Below are positions 42,588 through 52,057 of a DNA stretch of 64,000 bases, in pieces. The DNA is from Alcanivorax sp. (GTDB lineage Bacteria > Pseudomonadota > Gammaproteobacteria > Pseudomonadales > Alcanivoracaceae). Made by a program: the position numbers and the translations under genes. The stretch lies in NCBI GenBank assembly GCA_017794945.1, contig CP051239.1, forward strand, positions 1,178,001 to 1,242,000, given 5' to 3'. The notes under the pieces are model-generated. The model had not been told where the DNA came from and did not search any database. It saw only the letters and a list, made by a program, of their open reading frames with translations. Numbering within the stretch: position 1 is the first letter of the stretch; each line of letters begins with the position of its first letter.

Positions 42588-44051
42588 ATGGAACGCCAAA
42601 AAGACCGCCTGTTATGGATCGGCGGACATTACCAGCAAGGCACCGACGGCGAGTTTTTCGATAACCTGAATCCGGCCAGCGGCGACGTGATCTGCCGGGT
42701 GGCCGTGGCCGGCGCCAAGGACGTGGACCGGGCGGTCCGGGCCGCCCGTGACGGCCTGGCGCAGTGGCGCGGCATGGACGGCACCGCCCGGGGCCGGGTG
42801 CTGATGCGCGCCGCCCAGCTGCTGCGTGAACAGCGCGATGATCTGGCGCGCCTGGAATCCCTGGACGCCGGCAAGCCGATCTCGGAGACGCCGGAAGCGG
42901 ATGTGGATTCCGCCGCCGACTGTCTCGAGTATTTCGCCGGCCAGGCGTCTTCCTTGCAGGGCGAGTACCAGCAGGTGGACGGCGGCTTTTTCTATACCCG
43001 CCCGGAGCCGCTGGGCGTGTGCGCCGGGATCGGTGCCTGGAATTACCCGTTGCAGATCGCCGCCTGGAAGTCGGCGCCGGCGCTGGCCGCCGGCAACGCG
43101 ATGATCTTCAAACCCGCCGAACTCACGCCGCTGTCGGCGTTGAGTCTGGCGGAGGTATTCCAGGAAGCCGGCCTGCCGGACGGGGTCTTCAATGTGGTGC
43201 AGGGTTTCGCGGAAACCGGCCAGGCGCTGACCGCGCACCCGGGCATCGACAAGGTGTCGCTCACCGGCGAAGTGGGCACCGGTAAGGCGGTGATGCGTGC
43301 CGCCTCCGATTCGCTGAAAGCGGTGACCCTGGAACTGGGCGGCAAATCGCCGCTGATCGTGTTCGAGGACGCCGACCTGGATAACGCCGTGTCCGGCGCG
43401 CTGCTGGGTAATTTCTACACCCAGGGCCAGGTGTGCACCAACGGCACCCGGGTGTTCGTGCACGAAGCGGTGAAGGACGCCTTCGTGGAAAAACTGCTGG
43501 CGCGCACCCGCAACATGGTGCTCGGCGATCCGCTCGACCCGGACACCCATGTGGGCCCGCTGATCAGCGAGGGGCACATGCAGCATGTGCTCGGCTACAT
43601 CGAAAAGGGCAAGCAGGAAGGCGGCCGCGTGTTGATCGGCGGCGAGCGCGCCCGGGTGGCGGGCTTCGAGAACGGCAACTTCGTGTCGCCCACGGTGTTC
43701 GACGACCTGAACGACGACATGACCCTCGTCCGCGAGGAGATCTTCGGCCCGGTGATGTCGCTGCTCAGCTTCCGCGACGAGGAAGAAGTCCTGGCGCGGG
43801 CCAACAACACCCCCTTCGGCCTGGCCGGCGGCGTGTTCACCCGGGACCTCGACCGGGCCCACCGCATGGCCGATGCGCTGGAGGCGGGCATTGTGTGGAT
43901 CAACCACTACAACATTACCCCGATTGAGATGCCGTTCGGCGGCTTCAAACAGTCCGGCGTGGGCAAGGAAAACAGCCGCCGGGCCTTCGAGCATTACACG
44001 CGTCTGAAGACGGTGTATGTGGCTCAGGGAGATGTCGAGGCGCCCTACTGA
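42588..44051 (+). CDS. betB: Betaine-aldehyde dehydrogenase
   Basis: 487-aa NAD(P)-dependent aldehyde dehydrogenase making glycine betaine. Markers are GAWNYPLQIAAWKSAPALAA, TLELGGKSPLIVFEDADL (catalytic Glu) and GQVCTNGTRVF with the catalytic Cys; the C-terminal EMPFGGFKQSGVGKENS is typical of BetB. It starts 24 bp after the DUF523 gene and converges on betA. It completes choline oxidation with the opposing betA-betT operon. Confidence 0.93.
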   Translation: MERQKDRLLWIGGHYQQGTDGEFFDNLNPASGDVICRVAVAGAKDVDRAVRAARDGLAQWRGMDGTARGRVLMRAAQLLREQRDDLARLESLDAGKPISETPEADVDSAADCLEYFAGQASSLQGEYQQVDGGFFYTRPEPLGVCAGIGAWNYPLQIAAWKSAPALAAGNAMIFKPAELTPLSALSLAEVFQEAGLPDGVFNVVQGFAETGQALTAHPGIDKVSLTGEVGTGKAVMRAASDSLKAVTLELGGKSPLIVFEDADLDNAVSGALLGNFYTQGQVCTNGTRVFVHEAVKDAFVEKLLARTRNMVLGDPLDPDTHVGPLISEGHMQHVLGYIEKGKQEGGRVLIGGERARVAGFENGNFVSPTVFDDLNDDMTLVREEIFGPVMSLLSFRDEEEVLARANNTPFGLAGGVFTRDLDRAHRMADALEAGIVWINHYNITPIEMPFGGFKQSGVGKENSRRAFEHYTRLKTVYVAQGDVEAPY

Positions 44052-44052
44052 A

Positions 44053-44099
44053 GGCTTGTGGGAGCTTGCCTGCAAGCGAAAGGCCGGCTCCTACAAGCC
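44053..44099. repeat. REP-like palindrome between betB and betA
   Basis: GGCTTGTGGGAGC (44053-44065) and GCTCCTACAAGCC (44087-44099) are inverted with one mismatch around TTGCCTGCAAGCGAAAGGCCG. The element shares the GTGGGAGC arm of 31552-31582. It fills the gap between the convergent bet genes. Confidence 0.65.
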
Positions 44100-44103
44100 A
44101 ACT

Positions 44104-45795
44104 CTAGACGGTTCGCTCGGGCGCGCTGACGCGTTGGCTGTTTTGCCAGTCGTCCGGGGCGAAGCTGGGGGCGTCGCTGCGCAGCGGCGTACGGCCGAGG
44201 ATATGGTCGGCGGCTTTTTCGCCGATCATGATGGTCGGCGCGTTCAGGTTGCCGTTGGTGACGGTGGGCATGATGGACGAGTCCACCACGCGCAGATTGC
44301 GCACCCCGTGCACGCGGCATTCCGGGTCCACCACCGCCATGGCGTCGGTGCCCATGCGGCAGGAGCCGGCCGGGTGATAGGCGGTCTCGGCGGTTTCCGC
44401 CAGCCACTGGTCGATCTGCTCGTCGGTCCGCACCTCCGGACCGGGTGACACTTCCTTGCCACGGTATTCGTCCAGCGCCGGCTGGGCGAAGATTTCGCGG
44501 GTCCAGCGCAGGCCGGCGCGGAACGCTTCCTTGTCTTCTTCTTCGGCGAAGTAATTGAAGACGATTTCCGGCGGCGCTTCCGGGTCGGCGGATTTGAGTT
44601 TCACCCAGCCCCGGCTCTTGGGTTTGTTGGCGCCCAGGTGCACCTGGAAACCGTGGCCCTTAAAGGCGCTGGAACCGTCGTAGGCGATGGCCCCGGCCAG
44701 GAAGTGGAACTGAATATCCGGGTACTTCATACCGGCGCAGCTGCGGATGTAGCCGTTGGATTCAAACTGGTTGGAGGTGCCCAGGCCGCGCTTCAGGAAC
44801 AGCCAGTTGGCGCCGATCCAGGCTTTCGCCAACGGGCCCAGCCAGCTGTTCAGGGTGATGTTCCGGGTGCACTCCTGCTGCACCCAGACTTCCAGATGGT
44901 CCTGCAGGTTCTGGCCGACGCCAGGCAGATCGTGCACCACCTCGATGCCGTGTTCCTTAAGATGCTCCGCCGGACCGATACCGGACAGCATCAGCAGCTT
45001 GGGCGAGTTGAACGAACTGGCGGACAGGATCACTTCCTTGCGCGCCCGCACCCGGCGAGTCTTGCCGCCCTGGCGGTATTCCACGCCCACGGCGGTCTTG
45101 CCGTCCATGATCACCCGGGTGGTCAGGGCATGGGTCTGAATATCCAGATTGGGACGGTTCATGGCCGGTTTGAGGTAGGCCATGGCGGTGGAGCAGCGCA
45201 CGCCGTCGCGCACCGTCATGTCCATGCGCCCGAAGCCTTCCTGGCGGTAGCCGTTGTAGTCTTCAGTGTAGCCGTAGCCGGCCTGCTCGCCGGCCTTGAT
45301 AAAGGCGCGGTAGAGCGGGTTCTTCATGTTATTGCCGTTGCAGGTGGTCAACCCGCCCTGGTCGCCGCGATAGGTATCGCCGCCATAGACGCAGTCCTCG
45401 CCGCGTTTGAAGTAAGGCAGCACGTCCTGGTAGCTCCAGCCGGCGGCGCCCAGCGCTTCCCACTCCTCGAAATCACCGGCGCAGCCGCGCACGTACACCA
45501 GCCCATTGATCGAGGAGGAGCCGCCCAGCACCTTGCCGCGCGCCTGGTGCAGGCTGCGGCCCTTGAGGCCGGGCTCTTTCTCGGAGTGGAAGCCCCAGTC
45601 GTAGCGCTTCATGTTCATGGGAATGGAAAAGGCGGTGGGCATCTTGATAAAGATGGAGTTGTCGCTGCCACCGAATTCCAGCACGCGCACCGAATGCTCA
45701 CCGCTTTCACTGAGCCGGTGGGCGAGCGCGGCGCCGGCGGAGCCGGCCCCGACGATCACATAATCGAATTCGGCGTCGTAGGCGGCTTCGCTCAT
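44104..45795 (-). CDS. betA: Choline dehydrogenase, GMC oxidoreductase
   Basis: 563-aa FAD-dependent membrane-associated choline dehydrogenase. ADP-binding motif DYVIVGAGSAGAALAHRLSE, GMC signature ARGKVLGGSSSINGLVYVRG, and active-site HPAGSCRMGTDAM. It oxidises choline to betaine aldehyde. Its ATG overlaps the betT stop by 4 bp. No betI repressor gene is present in the window. Confidence 0.93.
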   Translation of the reverse strand: MSEAAYDAEFDYVIVGAGSAGAALAHRLSESGEHSVRVLEFGGSDNSIFIKMPTAFSIPMNMKRYDWGFHSEKEPGLKGRSLHQARGKVLGGSSSINGLVYVRGCAGDFEEWEALGAAGWSYQDVLPYFKRGEDCVYGGDTYRGDQGGLTTCNGNNMKNPLYRAFIKAGEQAGYGYTEDYNGYRQEGFGRMDMTVRDGVRCSTAMAYLKPAMNRPNLDIQTHALTTRVIMDGKTAVGVEYRQGGKTRRVRARKEVILSASSFNSPKLLMLSGIGPAEHLKEHGIEVVHDLPGVGQNLQDHLEVWVQQECTRNITLNSWLGPLAKAWIGANWLFLKRGLGTSNQFESNGYIRSCAGMKYPDIQFHFLAGAIAYDGSSAFKGHGFQVHLGANKPKSRGWVKLKSADPEAPPEIVFNYFAEEEDKEAFRAGLRWTREIFAQPALDEYRGKEVSPGPEVRTDEQIDQWLAETAETAYHPAGSCRMGTDAMAVVDPECRVHGVRNLRVVDSSIMPTVTNGNLNAPTIMIGEKAADHILGRTPLRSDAPSFAPDDWQNSQRVSAPERTV

Positions 45796-47864
45796 GATTC
45801 ACCCTCCTCGTAATCACCGCGTATTTCCGAAGCGCCGCCCGCGCTCTTCTCGCGGCGCAGATGCAGGTACTGCAGATGGCTCTCGAAGTGATCGACCACG
45901 TCCTCGATCAGCTGCTCTCGGGAATAGCCCATCACGTCATAGCCCAGGCCGCCTTCACGCAGGTGTACTTCCAGGCGGTAGTACACCGAACGGCGCTGTT
46001 GGGCGCGGATGGTGAAGGACGGCATGGCGCACTGGCGGGGCCAGAGCGTATAGGCGAAGTCTTCCTCGCCGCCCAGGTCGACCACCAGACCGAGATGCTC
46101 CTGATCGCCCTCGCCGGCGGAAATCTCCACTTTGTGGTTTTTCTCCGCCAGCGCCGCTTTGACGTCCTCGAACGCGGGCCGCGCGGTGCCTTCCAGGAAT
46201 TTCTGCACCTGCTTCAGGCCCGGGAAGCTGATCGCCCGGCTGAGGCGGTGCGCCCAATTGCTGTGATCGCGCGCGGAGGCGATGCGCGCGGACAGGTGAC
46301 CGGCCAGGGCGTCACGGTTACTGGTGGTTTTCATGCCTTCGACCTTGAGCGCCTTGAACAGGCCGATCATCATCAGGAACAGCACGAACGCGAACGGCAG
46401 CCCCATGATCACCACCGCGCTTTGCAAGGCGTTGAGGCCGTCGGTCGACAACAACGCCACGGTCACCAGGCCGATCACGGTGGCCCAGGCGATGCGCATC
46501 CAGGCCGGCGCGTCGTTGGCCGGGTCACGAATAAAGCAGGTTAGGTTGGACAACACCAGCGAGCCGGAATCGCCGGACGTCACGAAGAACACAATCGCCA
46601 GTATCGTCACCACCACCGTGGTCACCGTGACCCAGGGCAGATTCTCCAGGAACAGGTAGATCGCCGAGCCCGGATTGCCGACCGCCTCGTTGCCGAACTC
46701 GGTGGCGCCGTTCATCACCAGATCAATGGCCGAGTTACCCATGATGGACATCCACGCCATCATGAAAGTGAGCGGCAGAATCAGCGTGCCGGTCACAAAG
46801 GCGCGAATCGTGCGGCCCCGGGAAATACGCGCCAGGAACAGACCGACGAACGGCCCCCAGGCGATCCACCAGGCCCAGAAGAACACCGTCCAGGCGTTGA
46901 GCCAGTCCTGCGGGGGATCAAAGGCATAGGTGTCGAACGACATCGGAACGAAGTTGGAAATGTAGTCCCCCACGTTCATCACGAAGGCATCCAACAGGAA
47001 GCGGGTATCGCCGGCGATCAGCACGAACAGCACCAGCACGACGGCCAGCAGCATGTTGAATTCCGACAGCCGGCGAATGCCTTTCTCCACCCCGGTGGCG
47101 GCGGAGATAGCGGCGAATACGACGATAGCCACGGCCAGCAGGGCCTGGGTCAGCGTGCTTTCGGGGATCCCGAACATGTAGTTGAGGCCGAAGTTGAGCT
47201 GGATAATACCGATGCCGAGACTGGTGGCCACGCCGAACACGGTGCCCAGCACCGCCGCGATGTCCACGGTGTTACCGATGCCACCATAGATACGCTTGCC
47301 GAATATCGGATACAGCGCGGAGCGGATGGTCAGCGGCAGGCCGTGGCGATAACTGAAGAACGCCAGCGACATGCCCACCAGGGTATAGATGCCCCAGCCG
47401 GACAGGCCCCAATGCAGGAAGGTGAGCTGCATGGCTTCGCGGGCGGCTTCCACGGAGCCGCCCTCGCCCACCGGCGGCTGCATGAACTGGGTCACCGGTT
47501 CGACGATGCAATAGAAAATCAGGTCAATCCCGATACCGGCGGAGAACAGCATGGCCGCCCAGGTGACGATATTGAATTCCGGTTCGGAGTGGTCCGGCCC
47601 CAGTTTGATCGAGCCATAGCGCGAGCAGGCAATGGCGATCACGAATACCAGATAGGCCACCACCGCGAGAAAGTAGAACCACCCAAAGCTGTTGGAGATC
47701 CAGGCCAGCGCCGCGTAGATCACGGTGCCCGCCGCTTCGGTGAAGAACATCGCCCACAGGGCGAACAGGAGGATGGCCAGACCCGAGCCGTAGAAAACAA
47801 TCGGGTTGATTCGGTCTTGCTGATCCAGGGATTGCGAATCCTGGGAAGGAGATGAAGTGGTCAT
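45792..47864 (-). CDS. betT: Choline/betaine BCCT transporter, BetT type
   Basis: 690-aa transporter with 12 helices and a long cytoplasmic C-terminal domain, the BetT feature used for osmotic regulation. The family Trp-rich TM8 region is seen in AWTVFFWAWWIAWGPFVGLF and the start MTTSSPSQDSQSLDQQDRI. The ATG at 47864 has AAAGGAG upstream, and a frame to 47882 is less likely. It is the first gene of the betT-betA operon and imports choline for oxidation. The 47865-48043 gap has no clear binding site. Confidence 0.92.
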   Translation of the reverse strand: MTTSSPSQDSQSLDQQDRINPIVFYGSGLAILLFALWAMFFTEAAGTVIYAALAWISNSFGWFYFLAVVAYLVFVIAIACSRYGSIKLGPDHSEPEFNIVTWAAMLFSAGIGIDLIFYCIVEPVTQFMQPPVGEGGSVEAAREAMQLTFLHWGLSGWGIYTLVGMSLAFFSYRHGLPLTIRSALYPIFGKRIYGGIGNTVDIAAVLGTVFGVATSLGIGIIQLNFGLNYMFGIPESTLTQALLAVAIVVFAAISAATGVEKGIRRLSEFNMLLAVVLVLFVLIAGDTRFLLDAFVMNVGDYISNFVPMSFDTYAFDPPQDWLNAWTVFFWAWWIAWGPFVGLFLARISRGRTIRAFVTGTLILPLTFMMAWMSIMGNSAIDLVMNGATEFGNEAVGNPGSAIYLFLENLPWVTVTTVVVTILAIVFFVTSGDSGSLVLSNLTCFIRDPANDAPAWMRIAWATVIGLVTVALLSTDGLNALQSAVVIMGLPFAFVLFLMMIGLFKALKVEGMKTTSNRDALAGHLSARIASARDHSNWAHRLSRAISFPGLKQVQKFLEGTARPAFEDVKAALAEKNHKVEISAGEGDQEHLGLVVDLGGEEDFAYTLWPRQCAMPSFTIRAQQRRSVYYRLEVHLREGGLGYDVMGYSREQLIEDVVDHFESHLQYLHLRREKSAGGASEIRGDYEEGES

Positions 47865-48043
47865 CCGGAGCTCCTTTGGCAAGCGTCGCTCGAAATCATA
47901 CGTGCGTTCCCGGATTGAGAGGCTGTTCTTGATCGAGCCCTCTAATCACTTCGCCAGTATCAGCCTCCGGTTTGAGAATAGCAGCATCCTGTTACAGCTT
48001 TTTACCTGTCCATGGCAGGTTTCACGGGAACTTCACGGCCGGG

Positions 48044-48499
48044 TTACGCCAACAGCGCCACGCCGGCGGCGGTGATCACGCCGAACAGAATCGAAAGACC
48101 GACCAGCGTGCCCCAGGGGAAGCGCCGCGGTGCTTCAACGCCCAGCTGCTTAAGCAGGTCCTGACGCACCAGGCGGGTGTTGCGGGTGTTGGCTTTGAAA
48201 ATGGCATCGAAAGCGTCGCCAACCACCGGCACCAGACCGCCGACGAAGTCCACCAGCATGTTGCGCAGCATACGCCGCTTGGTGGCGCCGCTGACGCCGG
48301 CGCGCTGGGCTTCCAGCAGCACGTAACCGGACAGCACCAGACCGGCGGCGTCGCCGATCACCGGCACCAGGCCGATAAGCGCTTCGGCCCCCAGCTCAAA
48401 GCGGGTAAAAGGAATACGAATGCTGGAATCGGTGAACCGGCTGAAGCGGTCCAGCCGCGCCAAGGTGGCCTGCTGACGGGCCCGTTTCTGATCGTCCAT
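48044..48499 (-). CDS. DUF4112 membrane protein
   Basis: 151 aa. The ATG at 48499 opens MDDQKRARQQATLARLDRFS. Hydrophobic repeats with the family pattern ALIGLVPVIGDAAGLVLSGY and DFVGGLVPVVGDAFDAIFKA are diagnostic of DUF4112, and a C-terminal helix ends the protein. The start is 4 bp from the speA stop, suggesting a shared transcript with speA. The function is unknown. Confidence 0.84.
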   Translation of the reverse strand: MDDQKRARQQATLARLDRFSRFTDSSIRIPFTRFELGAEALIGLVPVIGDAAGLVLSGYVLLEAQRAGVSGATKRRMLRNMLVDFVGGLVPVVGDAFDAIFKANTRNTRLVRQDLLKQLGVEAPRRFPWGTLVGLSILFGVITAAGVALLA

Positions 48500-48503
48500 G
48501 CGG

Positions 48504-50381
48504 TTATTCCAAGTAGGTGTAGCCCGCCAGGCCATCCCGGATTTCACCCAGGAAACGCTGACGCTCATCGTCATGAAGCTGGGATTGCTGACAGCGGTCT
48601 TCCAGAGTCGCCAGCAACCGTTCCGGATCAAAATTCACGTAGCGCAACACCGAACTGACGGTGTCGCCCTGGATCGCGTGGGTCAGCTCAATCTCGCCGC
48701 GCTCGTTGAGGTTCACGTCCACCGAATCGGTATCGCCGAATAGATTGTGCATATCGCCGAGAATTTCCTGGTAGGCCCCCACCATGAAAATACCCAGATG
48801 CCCGTTCAACGTTTCCGGTAACGGCAGGGTGGCTTCCACCCCTTCGCCATCCACGTACTGGTCGATACGACCATCGGAATCGCAGGTGATGTCCTGCAGC
48901 ACACCGCGCCGGGTGGCGGGCTGATCCAGGCCGGATAACGGCAGCACCGGGAACACCTGATCAATGCCCCACACATCCGGCACCGACTGGAACACGGAAA
49001 AGTTGACGAACAGTTTGTCGGCGAGAATTTCGTTAAGGCGGTCGAGCAGATCACGCTGCTGACGGCGGCGAGGGTCGAGCCGGGCGCGTAGCGCCAGCAG
49101 CCCGTTGGTGTAGAGCTGCTCGCCGCGGGCACGGCCGCGGATATCCACTTCACCATTCAGGTAACGCAGGTGCAGATCCTGCCACGCGCCCAGGAGCTCC
49201 GGGTGCACCTCCAGCAAATTGGCGTGCTCGCCGGCGAGCACCTGATTCAGCCGCCAAAGCTCGTGCAGTTCCACGCAGTCGGCCTCGCCGGGGGCGGTCA
49301 CCCGCGCCGTCGCCTGGCGTTCCTCGTCGGTGATGTTGACCAGCAGCACCGCATGGTGGGCGGTGAGCGCGCGCCCGGATTCGGAGATCAGATGCGGCTC
49401 GGGCACGTCGCCGCGGCGGCATTGCTCGCTCAGGGTATGCACGATATGCCAGGCGTAATCCGCCAGGTTGTAGTTCATTGAGCAGTAGGATCGGGAGTGG
49501 GTGCCTTCGTAGTCGACGCCCAGGCCGCCGCCCACGTCCACGGTATCCAGAGCCGCCCCCAGCTGACGCAGTTCCACGTAGTAGCGGGCCGCTTCGCGCA
49601 TACCCGCCTTGATGTCCTGGATATTGGCGATCTGCGAGCCCAGGTGGAAATGCAGCATGCGCACGCAGTCGAGTTTGCCGGCGCGCCGGCAATGCTCCAC
49701 CGCCTCGATCAGCTGCGGCGCACTGAGACCGAATTTGGATTTCTCGCCGCCGGTGTTCTGCCAGTTGCCCTTGCCGATGCTCATCAAACGCACCCGCAAA
49801 CCAATGCGCGGCGACACCTCCAGGGCGCGCGCTTCCTGCAGCAGCATGGGCAGCTCGGAGAGCTTCTCCACCACGATCTGCACCTGGAAGCCGAGCTTCT
49901 CGCCCATCAGGGCCAGGCGCAGGTACTCGCGGTCCTTGTAGCCGTTGCAGACCACCACGTCGCCGGGATTGGAGAGCGCCAGCACCGCCAGCAGTTCCGG
50001 CTTGGAACCCGCCTCCAGCCCCACCGGTTCGCCCTCTTCACGGGCGCGCAGAATCTCATGCACCACGCGCCGCTGCTGGTTGACCTTGATCGGATACACC
50101 GGCGTGTAGCGGCCCCGGTAGCCCTGCTCCTCGACGGCGCCCCGGAAGGCGCCGGACAGGCGCCGCACCCGGTCGCGCAGGATTCCCGAGAAGCGGGCCA
50201 GCACCGGGGTGCGCAACCCGGCGGCGCGACACGCCTGCAACACCGCTTCCAGGGTCGCTTCCCCGCCCTGGTCGCCCTGCGGGCGCACATGAAGATGGCC
50301 GTCCTGGCCGATCCGGAAATAGCCGTCACCCCAGCGCTGCACATTGTAAATGGCGTCAAACGGGCTTTGGGGCTGGGTCAT
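48504..50381 (-). CDS. speA: Biosynthetic arginine decarboxylase
   Basis: 625-aa PLP enzyme that converts arginine to agmatine for polyamine synthesis. PLP lysine in RYTPVYPIKVNQQRR, then HFHLGSQI and GGGLGVDYEGT substrate-binding motifs. The ATG at 50381 gives MTQPQSPFDAIYNVQRWGD, the family start; AAGGAA precedes it. It is divergent from speE with 159 bp between, so both polyamine genes are likely co-controlled. Confidence 0.93.
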   Translation of the reverse strand: MTQPQSPFDAIYNVQRWGDGYFRIGQDGHLHVRPQGDQGGEATLEAVLQACRAAGLRTPVLARFSGILRDRVRRLSGAFRGAVEEQGYRGRYTPVYPIKVNQQRRVVHEILRAREEGEPVGLEAGSKPELLAVLALSNPGDVVVCNGYKDREYLRLALMGEKLGFQVQIVVEKLSELPMLLQEARALEVSPRIGLRVRLMSIGKGNWQNTGGEKSKFGLSAPQLIEAVEHCRRAGKLDCVRMLHFHLGSQIANIQDIKAGMREAARYYVELRQLGAALDTVDVGGGLGVDYEGTHSRSYCSMNYNLADYAWHIVHTLSEQCRRGDVPEPHLISESGRALTAHHAVLLVNITDEERQATARVTAPGEADCVELHELWRLNQVLAGEHANLLEVHPELLGAWQDLHLRYLNGEVDIRGRARGEQLYTNGLLALRARLDPRRRQQRDLLDRLNEILADKLFVNFSVFQSVPDVWGIDQVFPVLPLSGLDQPATRRGVLQDITCDSDGRIDQYVDGEGVEATLPLPETLNGHLGIFMVGAYQEILGDMHNLFGDTDSVDVNLNERGEIELTHAIQGDTVSSVLRYVNFDPERLLATLEDRCQQSQLHDDERQRFLGEIRDGLAGYTYLE

Positions 50382-50540
50382 GGGCGGTTCCTTGGCGGCT
50401 GCGAGCTTTGCCGCATTATGCCTGCCGGGGCCGCCGGCGGACAAAAATAGTTCACCGGATACCGCGCCCCGGCGCTTCTACATTGACGCCGAACCCTTAC
50501 AATAGCGGCCTTCTGTGAAGCGTTTACCGGACACCCCTAT

Positions 50541-51398
50541 ATGAGCTCCGAAAAAGACAACTGGTTCATCGAGCATTTCGACTCCGCCGGCACCGCCTTC
50601 GGCCTGCGCCTGAAGCGCAAGCTGGAATCGGTACAGACCGACTATCAACACATCGAGATGTGGGACACCGATACCTTCGGCTATCTGATGACCATTGACG
50701 GCGCCACCATGCTCACCACCCGGGACAATTTCCTGTACCACGAGATGATGGCCCACCCGGCGCTGTTCAGCCACGCGGCGCCGCGCAACGTGCTGATCAT
50801 CGGCGGCGGCGACTGCGGCACGCTGCGGGAAGTGTTGCGCCACGGCGAAGTGGCCAGCGCCGTGCAGATCGATATCGACGAGCAGGTGACGCGTTTTTCC
50901 GAGAAGTATTTCCCCGAGCTGTGCGAGTCCAACAGCGACGCGCGGGCGGAACTGCGCTTCGAGGACGGCGTGAAGTTCATGCAGGAATGCGAAGCGGGCC
51001 GCTTCGACGTCATCATCGTCGACTCCACCGACCCGGTGGGCCCGGCGGAAGGCCTGTTCAAGGCGGAATTCTTCCGTCACTGCCACCGCGCGCTGGCCGA
51101 CGGCGGCGTGCTGGTGCAGCAGTCCGAATCACCGCTGCTGCACAGCGATACCATCATCCGCGATCTGCACGCCAATATGCGCGAGGCCGGCTTCACCCAC
51201 ACCCGCACGCTGCCTTTCCCGCAGCCGGTGTATCCCAGCGGCTGGTGGAGCTGCACCCTGGCCGGCAAGGCGCACGACGTGGCGGATTTCCGCCAGGCGG
51301 ACGCCACCGGCAAGGGCTTCGAGACCCGCTACTACAGCGCCGACATTCACAAGGCGGCGCTGGTGCTGCCGCCGTTCATGGAACAAGCGCTGTCCTGA
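50541..51398 (+). CDS. speE: Spermidine synthase
   Basis: 285-aa aminopropyltransferase. SAM-type binding loop LIIGGGDCGTLREVLRHG, active-site DSTDPVGPAEGLF, and the C-terminal FETRYYSADIHKAALVLP. It joins putrescine and decarboxylated SAM. It is divergent from speA and followed by the inverted REP copy at 51414. speD is not in the window. Confidence 0.93.
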   Translation: MSSEKDNWFIEHFDSAGTAFGLRLKRKLESVQTDYQHIEMWDTDTFGYLMTIDGATMLTTRDNFLYHEMMAHPALFSHAAPRNVLIIGGGDCGTLREVLRHGEVASAVQIDIDEQVTRFSEKYFPELCESNSDARAELRFEDGVKFMQECEAGRFDVIIVDSTDPVGPAEGLFKAEFFRHCHRALADGGVLVQQSESPLLHSDTIIRDLHANMREAGFTHTRTLPFPQPVYPSGWWSCTLAGKAHDVADFRQADATGKGFETRYYSADIHKAALVLPPFMEQALS

Positions 51399-51413
51399 GC
51401 CCCGTAACCTGTC

Positions 51414-51439
51414 GTCGGGTTACGCTTCGCTAACCCGAC
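51414..51439. repeat. REP-like palindrome, inverted copy of 40362-40387
   Basis: GTCGGGTTA-CGCTTCGC-TAACCCGAC; the core is the reverse complement of the first copy's core. It lies between the convergent speE and HCCA isomerase-like genes. Confidence 0.7.
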
Positions 51440-52027
51440 CTACCTTTGCAGGGCTTCCTCGACGAAGTCGAGGCGGTCCTGGCCGAAGAACATCTCCTCA
51501 CCGACAAAGAAGGTGGGCGCGCCGAAGACGCCGCGCGCCACCGCCTCTTCGGTGGTCGCCTTGAGGCGCTCCTTCACCGCCTGATCCTGGGCCAGGGCGG
51601 CCCAGTGCGATGGATCCAGACCGGCTTCGGTCAGGGTCCGGCCCAGCACGTCGATGTCCGACAGATCCCGCTCCCGCAGCCAGAGCCCCTCGAACAGGGC
51701 GGCCAGCACGGTGTCATGCTGCTCGTTGTCGAGGGCGGCGGTGACCAGCCGCATGGCCATCAGGGTATTCACCGGGAAATGCGGGTTCATGGTCAGGGTG
51801 ACGCCGTAACGGCGCGCGAAGCGCTGCATATCCACGCCGCTGTAGCGCCCCTTGGCGGGCACCGCCGCCGGCGAGGCGTTACCGGTGGCTTTGAACACGC
51901 CGCCCAGCAACATCGGGCGGTAGCGCAGCGTGGCGCCGGTGCGCCGGCAGAGGCCCGGCACCTGAGTCCAGGCCAGGTAGGACGCGGGGCTGCCGACATC
52001 GAAGAAAAATTCCAGCTCGCGACTCAT
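51440..52027 (-). CDS. DsbA/HCCA isomerase-like protein
   Basis: 195-aa thioredoxin-fold protein of the 2-hydroxychromene-2-carboxylate isomerase type. N-terminus RELEFFFDVGSPASYLAW; the catalytic Cys-X-X-Cys of DsbA is replaced by the Ser-Pro motif GSPAS, as in GSH-dependent isomerases. C-terminal GVFGAPTFFVGEEMFFGQDR is characteristic. Native substrate is unknown. The SDR gene follows 31 bp upstream on the same strand. Confidence 0.86.
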   Translation of the reverse strand: MSRELEFFFDVGSPASYLAWTQVPGLCRRTGATLRYRPMLLGGVFKATGNASPAAVPAKGRYSGVDMQRFARRYGVTLTMNPHFPVNTLMAMRLVTAALDNEQHDTVLAALFEGLWLRERDLSDIDVLGRTLTEAGLDPSHWAALAQDQAVKERLKATTEEAVARGVFGAPTFFVGEEMFFGQDRLDFVEEALQR

Positions 52028-52057
52028 TGGCGGCTCTCCATGGTTTGTCGATTCTGA

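Noticed and set aside
42612..44075. 487-codon frame opposite betB
   Set aside because: Antisense shadow of betB with no domain and no supported ribosome site.
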